From positions 1 through 37,532 of IMG/VR virus record IMGVR_UViG_3300030329_004521: a stretch of 37,532 bases of DNA, one strand, 5' to 3'. A program made the translations under genes and the position numbers. Position 1 is the first letter of the stretch. Every line of letters begins with the position of its first letter. The notes under the pieces are model-generated. The model had not been told where the DNA came from. It worked only from the letters and a program-made list of their open reading frames with translations, and searched no databases. Positions 1 through 7,119 of the stretch are shown here, in pieces. The DNA is from a virus.

Positions 1-98
1 CAGCCGTGGCCAGAGCCAGGGCCAGGGGCTTGTGCCAGCCATGCCGATTGCGGGACGGGAGGGGGCACCCATATAGGGGCGGGGGGGTATTCCCTCCC
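1..98. repeat. Terminal direct repeat, left copy
   Basis: Bases 1-98 are identical to 37434-37531; base 99 is C here and A at the matching final base. The simplest reading is that the contig is a circular or circularly permuted molecule whose assembly overlaps itself. A true short terminal repeat on a linear virion genome is the alternative. The repeat is GC-rich and contains a 16-mer (25-40) that occurs once more at 37423-37438. Confidence 0.9.
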
Positions 99-113
99 CC
101 CACCCCCCTTTCT
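76..113 (+). terminator. Possible GC-rich hairpin terminator
   Basis: A run of G with one C (76-87) can pair with a run of C with one A (92-108), followed by TTTCTT. If the genome is circular this lies just downstream of the small terminase gene. The U-tract is weak and the pairing includes a mismatch, so it may only be a G/C-rich tract. Confidence 0.3.
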
Positions 114-212
114 TGCCTCGCGTATGGAAAATATCCCCTCCTTTGCTTTTCTTGTCTTTTTCTGTGATGATTTATTTGCAGTCTTTGAGGGTCAAAATAA
201 GGTCTAAAAAAT

Positions 213-221
213 TGTGAATAA
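213..221 (-). promoter_or_regulatory. DnaA-box match (TTATTCACA on minus strand)
   Basis: The plus strand reads TGTGAATAA, a perfect match to the relaxed DnaA-box consensus TTATNCACA in reverse orientation. It faces the matching box at 454-462 across the octamer array. About one such match is expected by chance in a genome this size, so two within 250 bases of non-coding DNA is notable. Confidence 0.45.
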
Positions 222-259
222 ATCTGCTCTGAAGGGCAAAAAGGTCGTTGTGTACAAGT

Positions 260-411
260 ACTGACAAATCAGTTGTCAGTACTGACAAACATTTGTCAGT
301 AGTTACTGACAACTGACAACTGACAACCCCCCCTTTAGGGGGGGGTTGTCAGTTGTCAGTAGGTACTGTCAGAAGTGTCAAATTTACTGACAAACCCAAA
401 AAGTTGTCAGT
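260..411. repeat. Cluster of 11 ACTGACAA/TTGTCAGT octamers
   Basis: ACTGACAA starts at 260, 281, 305, 312, 319 and 386. Its complement TTGTCAGT starts at 273, 293, 346, 353 and 404. They form nested inverted pairs: 260/273 (5-base gap), 281/293 (4-base gap), the tandem groups 305-326 versus 346-360, and 386/404 (10-base gap). A diverged copy (ACTGTCAG) is at 365. The density and mixed orientation suggest a multi-site binding platform for one dimeric protein, such as an initiator, a repressor or a packaging protein. Confidence 0.9.
312..360. repeat. Long perfect-stem hairpin within the octamer array
   Basis: Two ACTGACAA copies plus a C7 tract pair with a G8 tract plus two TTGTCAGT copies around a TTTA loop, giving a stem of about 21 base pairs. 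A stem this long and G/C-rich could extrude as a cruciform, stop transcription entering terL, or be a structure recognised at an origin. Confidence 0.85.
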
Positions 412-453
412 GAATAAGTCTGCTCCAGAGGGGCATTTTAGCCCTTGCTGGAA

Positions 454-462
454 TTATTCACA
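454..462 (+). promoter_or_regulatory. DnaA-box match (TTATTCACA)
   Basis: Perfect match to TTATNCACA, 20 bases before the terL start codon and overlapping its leader. A near-match (AGTGAATAA, 8 of 9 in reverse orientation) is at 409-417. Confidence 0.45.
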
Positions 463-482
463 AAAATGCGAAAAGGAGGTTT

Positions 483-1895
483 ATGAAGGAGGAAGGGACG
501 GTTGTACGGAGGAAGAAGTTTGATCCTGCGATAACGGATTTGGAGAACTTCAGCAGGGAGATATTTGGGTTACAGTTGTACGACTGGCAATTGAAGGCGA
601 TGAAGTCGATAACTGGGAAGGGGGGGAAATGTCGGGTTGCTGTTCGGGCGGCTAATGGCAGTGGGAAGACTACGATGTTGGCGGCACCTGCTGCGTTGTG
701 GCATGCCTTGGTATATCCCGGCAGCATAACGATTACGACTTCTGGGGTATTCCGGCAGGTGAAGGAGCAGATGTGGCCCTGTATCAGGAGTTTGGCGGCG
801 AAGGTGAAGGGATGGGGGGTACAATGTACGCAGACGGACTTAACGACTGCGCATGGCAGTCGGGTGATAGGATTTTCCACCGATGACCCAGGGCGGTTTG
901 AGGGGTGGCATGCGGAGCAATTGATGATCATCATTGATGAGAGCAAGACGGTATCTGACGGGATATTTGAGGCGGTTAGTCGGTGTCAGCCTACGCGGCA
1001 GATAGTGATTTCGAGTCCTGGCGGGACGAGCGGGGAATTTTATCGGATATTCAACAAGCAGTCGCACATGTGGGATTGTTTCAAGGTATCGGCTTATGAT
1101 TGTCCGCATATTTCGGAGGAATGGATTAACGACCAGTTTGAGCGTTGGGGGCGTGATCATCCGTTGGTTCAGAGTTCGGTTTTTGGGGAATTTCAGGTAT
1201 TGGATGATGAGCGGTTGGTTTTGCCGTATCCCGTGGTGGAGAACTGCATGGAGAATCCGCCGAGGTTTAAGGGTAAGGACATGTCTGCTGGGGTGGATTT
1301 TGCTGGCGGTGGTGATGAGAATGTTTTGGCGATACGGAAGGGGAACAGGGTTGATCGTGTGGTGAGTTGGCGTGAGAACGACACGATGGCGGCGGTGGGT
1401 CGGTTTATTCTGGAGTTTCGTAAGGCTGGATTGAGTGGTGACCAGATATATGCGGATGTGGGTGGGTTGGGGTTACCGATGGCTGATGCGCTTCGGGAGG
1501 CGGGTTGGGATGTGCATCGGGTGAATTTTGGGGGGCGGGCGCAGGATAAGGAGGCATTTTCCAATCGTGCGACAGAGATGTATTTTGCGATGGCGCGATT
1601 GGTGGAGAAGTGTGAGGTGATTCTGCCGGACAACGATGATGTGTTAATCCAGCAATTGACGACCCGCAGGTGCAGTGCAAACAAGAATGGGCGCTTGAAC
1701 CTTGAGAGCAAGGCTGAGATGAAGTCGAGGGGGTTGGCCAGTCCTGACCGTGCGGATGCGGTGGTGATGGCGATGACAGGTGTTGGGGCGGTGGATGACT
1801 TGGTTTTCCAGTATCAAAGGCCGAGTTTGGAGGATGTGCTGGAGATAGCCGGAGGGGATGAGGGGATATTGCCGGGGATGAATGTGGGGCTGTAA
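483..1895 (+). CDS. terL: Terminase large subunit
   Basis: 470 aa. The packaging motor ATPase and nuclease. A Walker A motif, AANGSGKTT, lies near residues 56-64, and a Walker B stretch, LMIIIDES, near 147-154. The C-terminal half carries an RNase H-like nuclease pattern of acidic residues: VDFAGGGDE, ADVGGLG and a late DRADAVVMA. Size fits the usual 450-550 aa. The ATG at 483 follows a strong Shine-Dalgarno (AAGGAGG). On the circular map the small-subunit gene lies directly upstream, but the origin-like repeat array separates the two. That is unusual, because the pair is normally adjacent and co-transcribed. Confidence 0.95.
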   Translation: MKEEGTVVRRKKFDPAITDLENFSREIFGLQLYDWQLKAMKSITGKGGKCRVAVRAANGSGKTTMLAAPAALWHALVYPGSITITTSGVFRQVKEQMWPCIRSLAAKVKGWGVQCTQTDLTTAHGSRVIGFSTDDPGRFEGWHAEQLMIIIDESKTVSDGIFEAVSRCQPTRQIVISSPGGTSGEFYRIFNKQSHMWDCFKVSAYDCPHISEEWINDQFERWGRDHPLVQSSVFGEFQVLDDERLVLPYPVVENCMENPPRFKGKDMSAGVDFAGGGDENVLAIRKGNRVDRVVSWRENDTMAAVGRFILEFRKAGLSGDQIYADVGGLGLPMADALREAGWDVHRVNFGGRAQDKEAFSNRATEMYFAMARLVEKCEVILPDNDDVLIQQLTTRRCSANKNGRLNLESKAEMKSRGLASPDRADAVVMAMTGVGAVDDLVFQYQRPSLEDVLEIAGGDEGILPGMNVGL

Positions 1896-1953
1896 AGTTT
1901 GGTATAGGGGGGGGGTAGAAAACAGTCATAACTTTTTCCTTTTCCTTGTTGCC

Positions 1954-1971
1954 ATGACGCCAAAACGTCAT
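1954..1971. promoter_or_regulatory. Inverted repeat (ATGACG-6-CGTCAT)
   Basis: A perfect 6-bp dyad with a 6-base centre, 15 bases before the small HTH gene at 1986. It is a plausible operator for that gene's product; binding is inference. Confidence 0.45.
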
Positions 1972-1985
1972 ACGATTTAAGAGTG

Positions 1986-2231
1986 ATGAAGAATACTACA
2001 CTACTAAAGACGGGAGAGGTTGCCGAGATACTTCGGGTGGACGTGCAGACAGTTCGCCGTCTTATCCGTTCCGGGACACTTGTAGGCTACAAGTTTGGAT
2101 ACCGGACGATGCGAATAGACAAGGATTCAGTGGATCGGTTTATGGAAGCCCACAGACCCCCTGTAGGAGATGTGAACCAAAAAGCGGTGGAAACTGGGAG
2201 ATGTGAACCGATCCCGGCCCTAATGGGATAG
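1986..2231 (+). CDS. Small MerR/excisionase-like HTH protein
   Basis: 81 aa. The core, LLKTGEVAEILRVDVQTVRRLIRSG followed by a YKFGYRTMRIDKDSVDRFM wing, matches the HTH_17/excisionase (MerR-like winged helix) family, which binds DNA and bends or represses promoters. The C-terminal 25 residues are polar and probably disordered. A GTG lies one codon upstream of the ATG; neither has a clear Shine-Dalgarno. The gene sits between terL and portal, an odd place for a regulator or excisionase, with a palindrome before it and repeats and another palindrome after it. It could be an excisionase or a late-gene regulator; I cannot decide. Confidence 0.8.
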   Translation: MKNTTLLKTGEVAEILRVDVQTVRRLIRSGTLVGYKFGYRTMRIDKDSVDRFMEAHRPPVGDVNQKAVETGRCEPIPALMG

Positions 2232-2279
2232 GGGATTAAAAAGCCCCTTATAATCCCCTAATGGGATAGGGGATTAAAA
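2221..2279. repeat. Two 21-base direct repeats with a hairpin between
   Basis: The 21-mer at 2221-2241 recurs exactly at 2259-2279 with a period of 38 bases. GGGGATTA (2231-2238) inside copy 1 is complementary to TAATCCCC (2251-2258), forming an 8-bp stem. The first repeat overlaps the end of the HTH gene, and its stop codon lies inside it. This could be a terminator/attenuator before portal or a binding-site pair. Confidence 0.75.
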
Positions 2280-2301
2280 GGGTGTTTTGCGGCCCTAGTA
2301 A

Positions 2302-2332
2302 TTCCGAAGTAAATATTTTAGTTACTTCGGAA
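2302..2332. promoter_or_regulatory. Perfect 11-bp inverted repeat upstream of portal
   Basis: TTCCGAAGTAA (2302-2312) is mirrored by TTACTTCGGAA (2322-2332) around a 9-base AT-rich loop, in the 302-base gap between the HTH gene and portal. It lacks a T-tract, so an operator is more likely than a terminator. The rest of the gap (2333-2533) shows scattered CGACAAAA motifs and no convincing gene. Confidence 0.6.
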
Positions 2333-2533
2333 AGAGTCTCCAATTCTTGTAACGAGAATCGGCACAATTTGTTACATGACACCCCGTTGAGGTCTGTGAA
2401 TGATCGACAAAATCCGTTGCCGATCAAGTCTGAGCGACAAAAATACCCCAGACTTGGGTGGTGTTTTGGGCTTTTAGACAAACCCCATATTTTCTGTTTG
2501 CGGTAATTCTAATTATCAGCAGAATTATGGTTG

Positions 2534-4444
2534 ATGGTAAAAGGGGGTTCACGCAGGGATTTAGCGGGTGCTATATTTTCAGACCTGAAAGATCGAGTGA
2601 CTTGGGATTCGCGTCAGTCGATGTTTTACCGGATGCGCCATAATGGTTTGCGGCGGAAGAGCAAACCGTGGCCTGGGGCGTCAGACGCGCACTTCCCGTT
2701 GAGCGACACCATCATTGAGAAGCTCAAGCCTTATTTTTTCCAGCAGTTATTTGCCACGGATCAGGTGGCGCAATTCACTCCGATTAAGGGGGATGCACTG
2801 GTTTATGCAACTGGTTCGGCGCAATGGTTTGATTACCAGTTGAAGCAGAAGTCAAACCTTGAAAAGGAGATTTTGGCGGCGATTGACTCGATGCTGACTG
2901 GTGGGCGCGGGGTGATGAAGGTTTTCTGGGGGGACAAGGGGTCATCCTACAAGGGCGACGGCAAGGGGTTGGTGTATCAGTCTATTGACCCGCAGCACAT
3001 CATTGTGCCCGCATGGACGACAAAGCTGGAGGATGCTGATCGCATTGTGCATGTGCAGAATTATTCTCAGGAAGGTTACCGGCGCAACAAGTTGTTCAAG
3101 CAGGGCGACGATTTTATTCGGCGCATCACGGGTGAGGGCGACAGCAAGAAGGGCGACCTTGAGAAGCGGCAGGACATGTACCGTCGCGAGGGGTTGACCT
3201 TTAACCAGGATGACTCGATCTGTGTGTGGGAGACTTGGACAAGGGACGAGAAGGGCAAATGGTGGTGTGAAACATTCAGCCCGCTGGAACCCGAGGTGGA
3301 CATTCGTGAACCCTACCAGTTGCCGTATAAACATGGAATGCCGCCTTTCTGTGCCTTTGAGTACGAGGTGAAGGATCAGCGTTGGTATTCGCCGCGTGGC
3401 GTGTGCGAGATGGTTGCGGTGCATGAGGCTGAGTTGTGCAAGTTGATGAACGAGAAGAACGACTACATGACAATGGTCAACCGTCCGTTGTTTCGTTCCG
3501 CGCGCGAGATACCCAATGCTGCAAATTTAAAATTTAATCCCGGCCAGATTCTTCCCTTTGACATTCAGCCGGTGCAGATGCCGCAACCACCCATTAGTTT
3601 TGACCAGTCCTTGGTGCAGGTGCGGGACTTGGCCGAGCAGAGGGTGGCGACTCCTGACTTTGGGTTGTCGCAGACCTTCAGCGTGCAGGAGCGCCGCACG
3701 GCGACGGAGATCAATGCCATTGGCCAAATGTTTCATCAGTCGAGCGACCTGCGTTTGCGGGTGTTCCGCATGGGCCTCAATCAGCTTTATCGGATGAGTT
3801 GGGATTTATTGGTGCAGTATGCGGCTGACGACCTGAACTACTGGTTTGTGGATGACGCGGGTGAACTGGACGTGGATGCGCTGCGTGAGGAGTACGACAT
3901 CAAGCCCAGTGGCAGTGCGGACGGGGTGAACCGTGCGTTTATCTATCAGCGTGCATTGAATCGGTTCCAGATGATGGCAGGCGACCCGTTCATTGATCAG
4001 GGCGAGTTGCGCAAGAGCATTCTTGAGGCGGACGACGTGGCGCTGGTGAAGCGCCTGTATCGTGATCCTGAGTTGAAGATGGCGGATCAGGCAGAGGATC
4101 AGGCCAACGAGATCACGTTCCTGCGCCTTGGTTTTCCGGCAGTGGTAAAGCCAACTGACGACCATGCCACGCACATTCGCACGATCATGGGGTACATGCA
4201 GATGAGTGCGCAGACGAATCGTCAACTTGAGGCAATGGAGATGCAGCGTTTACAGGAGCACATTCAGTCCCACTTGCAGTTGTTGCGTGAGCAGGACTCG
4301 AAGGCAGCAAAGGCGATTGAGGCTGAGTTGCAGGAACTTTCAGCCGCCGCGCGGCGAGCGCAGCAACCTCCCGACGCGCCTGGGGGTTTGGGCGTTGATG
4401 CGGGCAATGAAGTAATGAGCGGGGAGGTATTGAGTGCTGCGTAG
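2534..4444 (+). CDS. Portal protein
   Basis: 636 aa. The dodecameric ring at the capsid vertex through which DNA enters and leaves. The sequence resembles podovirus-type portals of P22-like length: a polar N-terminus with an RQSMFYRMRHNGLRRKSKPWPGASDAHFPL segment, a central wing/stem region with an NEKNDYMTMVNRPLF helix, a conserved ERRTATEINAI stretch near residues 385-395, and a glutamine-rich C-terminal coiled region. It lies directly between terminase and the scaffold/coat genes. The ATG at 2534 is chosen over the TTG one codon upstream; no strong Shine-Dalgarno is visible. Family is assigned by pattern and context. Confidence 0.85.
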   Translation: MVKGGSRRDLAGAIFSDLKDRVTWDSRQSMFYRMRHNGLRRKSKPWPGASDAHFPLSDTIIEKLKPYFFQQLFATDQVAQFTPIKGDALVYATGSAQWFDYQLKQKSNLEKEILAAIDSMLTGGRGVMKVFWGDKGSSYKGDGKGLVYQSIDPQHIIVPAWTTKLEDADRIVHVQNYSQEGYRRNKLFKQGDDFIRRITGEGDSKKGDLEKRQDMYRREGLTFNQDDSICVWETWTRDEKGKWWCETFSPLEPEVDIREPYQLPYKHGMPPFCAFEYEVKDQRWYSPRGVCEMVAVHEAELCKLMNEKNDYMTMVNRPLFRSAREIPNAANLKFNPGQILPFDIQPVQMPQPPISFDQSLVQVRDLAEQRVATPDFGLSQTFSVQERRTATEINAIGQMFHQSSDLRLRVFRMGLNQLYRMSWDLLVQYAADDLNYWFVDDAGELDVDALREEYDIKPSGSADGVNRAFIYQRALNRFQMMAGDPFIDQGELRKSILEADDVALVKRLYRDPELKMADQAEDQANEITFLRLGFPAVVKPTDDHATHIRTIMGYMQMSAQTNRQLEAMEMQRLQEHIQSHLQLLREQDSKAAKAIEAELQELSAAARRAQQPPDAPGGLGVDAGNEVMSGEVLSAA

Positions 4445-4790
4445 GTTGCGGGCGGCTTTCTCATTTATGAGGCTGACCCGATGGACGAGTCATCGTGGGA
4501 TGCCGGAATGGCGTGCGGAGGATGCACGCGGGTTGCAGGTTTTTTTAAGGACAGGAACGGGGGTCAGGTTGCGGGCCTTATTACTGGCGATGACAGTGCG
4601 CCAGTCGATGGACGGCATGAATGCTGGGAAGGATTTGGAATATCGAGCCGGTTATGCGGCTGGATTTCGGGGTGCGGTGGCGAGCTTGGATTCGCTCCTG
4701 CCGAGGCCCGAGTTGACTGGCGAGGGGCAAAGGCCCGATGGCCAGCCAACGGATGATTTGGCGTGGATGACGGAGAACGCAGATGAGTGA
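4434..4790 (+). CDS. Small head-region protein, unknown function
   Basis: 118 aa starting at GTG 4434, which overlaps the portal stop by 11 bases and has a well-placed GGGAGG 7 bases upstream. The N-terminus is arginine-rich and the C-terminal half is acidic (DLEYRAGYAAGFRGAVASLDSLL, then a polar tail). It overlaps the scaffold start by 8 bases, so it is translationally linked to portal and scaffold. I do not recognise the family; position suggests a minor head-assembly protein. Confidence 0.7.
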   Translation: MLRRLRAAFSFMRLTRWTSHRGMPEWRAEDARGLQVFLRTGTGVRLRALLLAMTVRQSMDGMNAGKDLEYRAGYAAGFRGAVASLDSLLPRPELTGEGQRPDGQPTDDLAWMTENADE

Positions 4791-5763
4791 AGAACAAAAA
4801 GCTGAACAGTCGGAGACGGCTGCCAAGGAACCCGATTCGCGTGAGCAACTGCTGCAAGCGATAGCAGAAGCTGATGGCACGCAATCGGAACGCGCGGAAC
4901 CCCCGAAGGGTGAGAGTCGCGCCTCATCCGGGCAGGAGTCGGAAGACACGTCAACCACAACCAAGACTGCGAAGGAGGCGGAAGCCAAGGACGCAGGAGA
5001 TAGTGCCGAGGCAACCCAAGAGGAAGCCGAGGCCGGAACGGACAGCAGGCAGCAGGATGAAGCGGCGGAAAAGCCCGAATCCCGTCGCTCAGAAAAGGCA
5101 CGCGAACGATTATCAAAAGGTTGGCAGGATTTAAATCAGGCCAAGTCCCAATTGAAGAAGGAGCGGGCCGATTTTGAGCGTTGGAAGGAGGAGCAGACCG
5201 ATAGCGTGGAGGAATCCAAGGCGGACGGGATGCATTCGGCTGACGAGTACCTGCAACTTGCAAAGGAATACCGTGAGGAAGGTGAGGTTGAAATGGCGAA
5301 ATTGGCGGAACGCAGGGCCAAGGAGGCAGTTGCGAATAGCCAAGAGCGCGAGCGAGCCGAGGCGGAATCAGTGATCCAAGATGAGTGGAACAGCAATCTC
5401 GACAAGATGATCGAGAGGAATCCCGAGCTTGGCTCGGAGGATTCGGCGTTGTTTCGCGGCGTGACGGATGCGCTTGAGAAACGCCCTTTCCTCGGCAAAT
5501 ACCCTGAAGGGATTGTGGATGCGGTTGAGTTCGTAAAGGCCAAGGTGGCGGCTGGCGAAGCCGAGGCGTTGAAAGAGGAAAACTCGAAACTCCGGGTGGA
5601 GATTGACGAGTTGCAGGAAAAAACATCGGTCACAGGCGGGCCACCGAGCAGGGGCACAAAGGAGGCTAAAGGGTTTGACGACATGAACCACGGCGAAAGG
5701 CGTGAGGCGATATTGTCTGCCCTAAAGACTGCCGACGATGCTGGCGAGGTGGTGTTCAGGTGA
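4783..5763 (+). CDS. Scaffold-like head assembly protein
   Basis: 326 aa, very rich in E, K, A, S and Q. Residues 1-110 are low-complexity and acidic. Residues about 110-210 are predicted coiled coil (WQDLNQAKSQLKKERADFERWKEEQ and following). A more structured part spans 210-265, a second short coiled coil (AEALKEENSKLRVEIDELQEKT) follows, and the C-terminus is basic/polar. Composition, length and position just before the coat gene are typical of internal scaffolds that guide procapsid assembly and then leave. No protease motif is seen. Confidence 0.8.
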   Translation: MSEEQKAEQSETAAKEPDSREQLLQAIAEADGTQSERAEPPKGESRASSGQESEDTSTTTKTAKEAEAKDAGDSAEATQEEAEAGTDSRQQDEAAEKPESRRSEKARERLSKGWQDLNQAKSQLKKERADFERWKEEQTDSVEESKADGMHSADEYLQLAKEYREEGEVEMAKLAERRAKEAVANSQERERAEAESVIQDEWNSNLDKMIERNPELGSEDSALFRGVTDALEKRPFLGKYPEGIVDAVEFVKAKVAAGEAEALKEENSKLRVEIDELQEKTSVTGGPPSRGTKEAKGFDDMNHGERREAILSALKTADDAGEVVFR

Positions 5764-5784
5764 CCACAACTATGGGGGTAAATT

Positions 5785-6765
5785 ATGGCTAATATTGGAA
5801 GTGCCACTTCTGGAATTGCTGATCAATTTCAGCGGCATTTTAGCAAGGAGTTGCTCGACTACATTGTAAAGTCGTTGCAAATGGTACAATTCGCGAAGCG
5901 CGCACCGTTGCCGGAGAAGTCCGGCAGCAAGACGATCCGTTGGTTTCGGTTCGACGAACCGTCCACATCGAAGGTGCAGACGTTGACCGAGGGAACAGCA
6001 ATTGGTTCCAGTGATTACCGCACCATGAGCCTGTCCAGCGTTGACGCTGATCTGGTTCAGTACGGTGAGGTACTGGCAATCACCGACGTGCTGAAGCTGG
6101 CCGAGTTATTCAATCACCTGGAGCAGGGTGTGAAGGTGACCGGCCAGGATGCGGCGCTCCACTTCGATACGCTGATGCGCAATAAGCTGGCCAGTGATAT
6201 TACTGGCAAGCAGACGCGCATGGCGCAAGGGTTGGCCGATTATGCGGCGGTGAACAGTGCGACTGCGGCGGATGCTGCGGTTGTGGCCAATGACCTGCTG
6301 GATGCGGCAACCCAGTTGCGCAACAACAACACGCCGTCTGTTGGCGGCACGTTTGTGATGATCGCCCCTCCGGCGATTGCGCGCGACCTGATGACCACCT
6401 CTGCGTGGTTGAATGCATCGCAGTACAGTGCGGTTGAGCAGTTGTGGAAGGGTGAAATTGGCAGCCTCTATGGCGTCAAGGTCGTCCAGACCACCAACGG
6501 GTTCACCTCGGATGGTTCCACGCAGCACACCTATGATGCGGCAGGGGCGATTCATAGTTCATTCATCTGCGGCAGTGATGCCTTTGGCGTGAGTGATGTG
6601 AATTCCCAGTCGCCCTACGCGCCCAAGGTCTATGTGACCCAGGGAGCGAGCAAGGATGACCCAATCGACCAAGTAACCAAGGTCGGCTGGAAAACATTCC
6701 ACGCCGAGGCGGTGTTGCAGCCGAAGTATTACGTCGAGTTGTATTCGAAGACGAACTTCAGCTAA
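5785..6765 (+). CDS. Major capsid protein, N4-gp56-like
   Basis: 326 aa. The N-terminus (ISATSG-like start, then a helix DQFQRHFSKELLDYIVKSLQ) is followed by PLPEKSGSKTIRWFRFDEP and an LTEGTAI motif, the pattern of the N4-gp56 family of HK97-fold coat proteins. Later segments LASDITGKQTRMAQG, TFVMIAPPAIARDLM and KVGWKTFHAEAVLQPKYYVELYSKT fit the A-domain and C-terminal strands. GGGGGTAA precedes the ATG. It lies immediately after the scaffold, as expected. Confidence 0.88.
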   Translation: MANIGSATSGIADQFQRHFSKELLDYIVKSLQMVQFAKRAPLPEKSGSKTIRWFRFDEPSTSKVQTLTEGTAIGSSDYRTMSLSSVDADLVQYGEVLAITDVLKLAELFNHLEQGVKVTGQDAALHFDTLMRNKLASDITGKQTRMAQGLADYAAVNSATAADAAVVANDLLDAATQLRNNNTPSVGGTFVMIAPPAIARDLMTTSAWLNASQYSAVEQLWKGEIGSLYGVKVVQTTNGFTSDGSTQHTYDAAGAIHSSFICGSDAFGVSDVNSQSPYAPKVYVTQGASKDDPIDQVTKVGWKTFHAEAVLQPKYYVELYSKTNFS

Positions 6766-6855
6766 TCCCATCAGCCGGTGGGGGCGGCGGTCATTGGAGA
6801 CATCGGGAACCATGTCACCGATTTCCAGTGGCCGCTACCCCGCTGGTTTTTAACC

Positions 6856-7116
6856 ATGCCACTATTTACATTCATCAACTGGAAGGGCGAAACCATCGAG
6901 CGCATTGCGAAGCCTGACGAGAAGTCGATCACGGAGGACGGTCAGGTTTGGTTTAGGGGTGCGGCACCGGAGCAGTTTGCGTTCACGGGCAGGAGTCTTC
7001 CTGCCTCGCTCAAGGACAAGATTTTCAAGGGCTACCAAGAGCAGGAGAACCGTCATGGTTCACGCTGGCGGAGTTCATTCAGCAAGAAACAAATCAAGAA
7101 GATTTGGGAGGATTAA
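6856..7116 (+). CDS. Small unknown protein after coat gene
   Basis: 86 aa beginning MPLFTFINWKGETIERI. The open frame extends upstream to 6778, but the Met at 6856 starts the compact, conserved-looking part. A short beta-rich N-terminal half (VWFRGAAPEQFAFTG) is followed by a strongly basic C-terminus (RWRSSFSKKQIKKIWED). No family is recognised. Position between coat and fibre suggests a head-decoration or connector role, which is a guess. Confidence 0.6.
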   Translation: MPLFTFINWKGETIERIAKPDEKSITEDGQVWFRGAAPEQFAFTGRSLPASLKDKIFKGYQEQENRHGSRWRSSFSKKQIKKIWED

Positions 7117-7119
7117 ATC

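Larger units (their letters stand above)
122..482. other. Origin-like non-coding region upstream of terL
   Basis: This 361-base stretch has no credible gene. It begins AT-rich (about 125-240), then carries a TGTGAATAA 9-mer, an array of 11 octamers ACTGACAA/TTGTCAGT (260-411), a second near-copy of the 9-mer, and a perfect TTATTCACA at 454-462. A 16-mer GTGAATAARTCTGCTC occurs at 214-229 and again at 410-425, bracketing the array. AT-rich DNA next to DnaA boxes and iteron-like repeats is the usual architecture of a replication origin. A packaging site or an operator cluster for the late genes would also fit. Confidence 0.45.

Noticed and set aside
260-411. CRISPR array
   Set aside because: The repeats are 8 bases, in both orientations and with 0-33-base gaps, unlike 24-37-base CRISPR repeats with uniform spacers; there are no cas genes.
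2282-2643. Two overlapping 61-74-codon plus-strand frames in the gap before portal
   Set aside because: No ribosome site, no motif, and the first covers the 11-bp dyad. The second overlaps the portal start by over 100 bases.
4652-5626. 324-codon open frame on the minus strand opposite the scaffold gene
   Set aside because: The translation is proline/serine/arginine-rich with no motif, no ribosome site is seen, and it lies opposite a gene with clear scaffold composition. It is a GC-driven shadow, and shows that long shadow frames are easy to get here.
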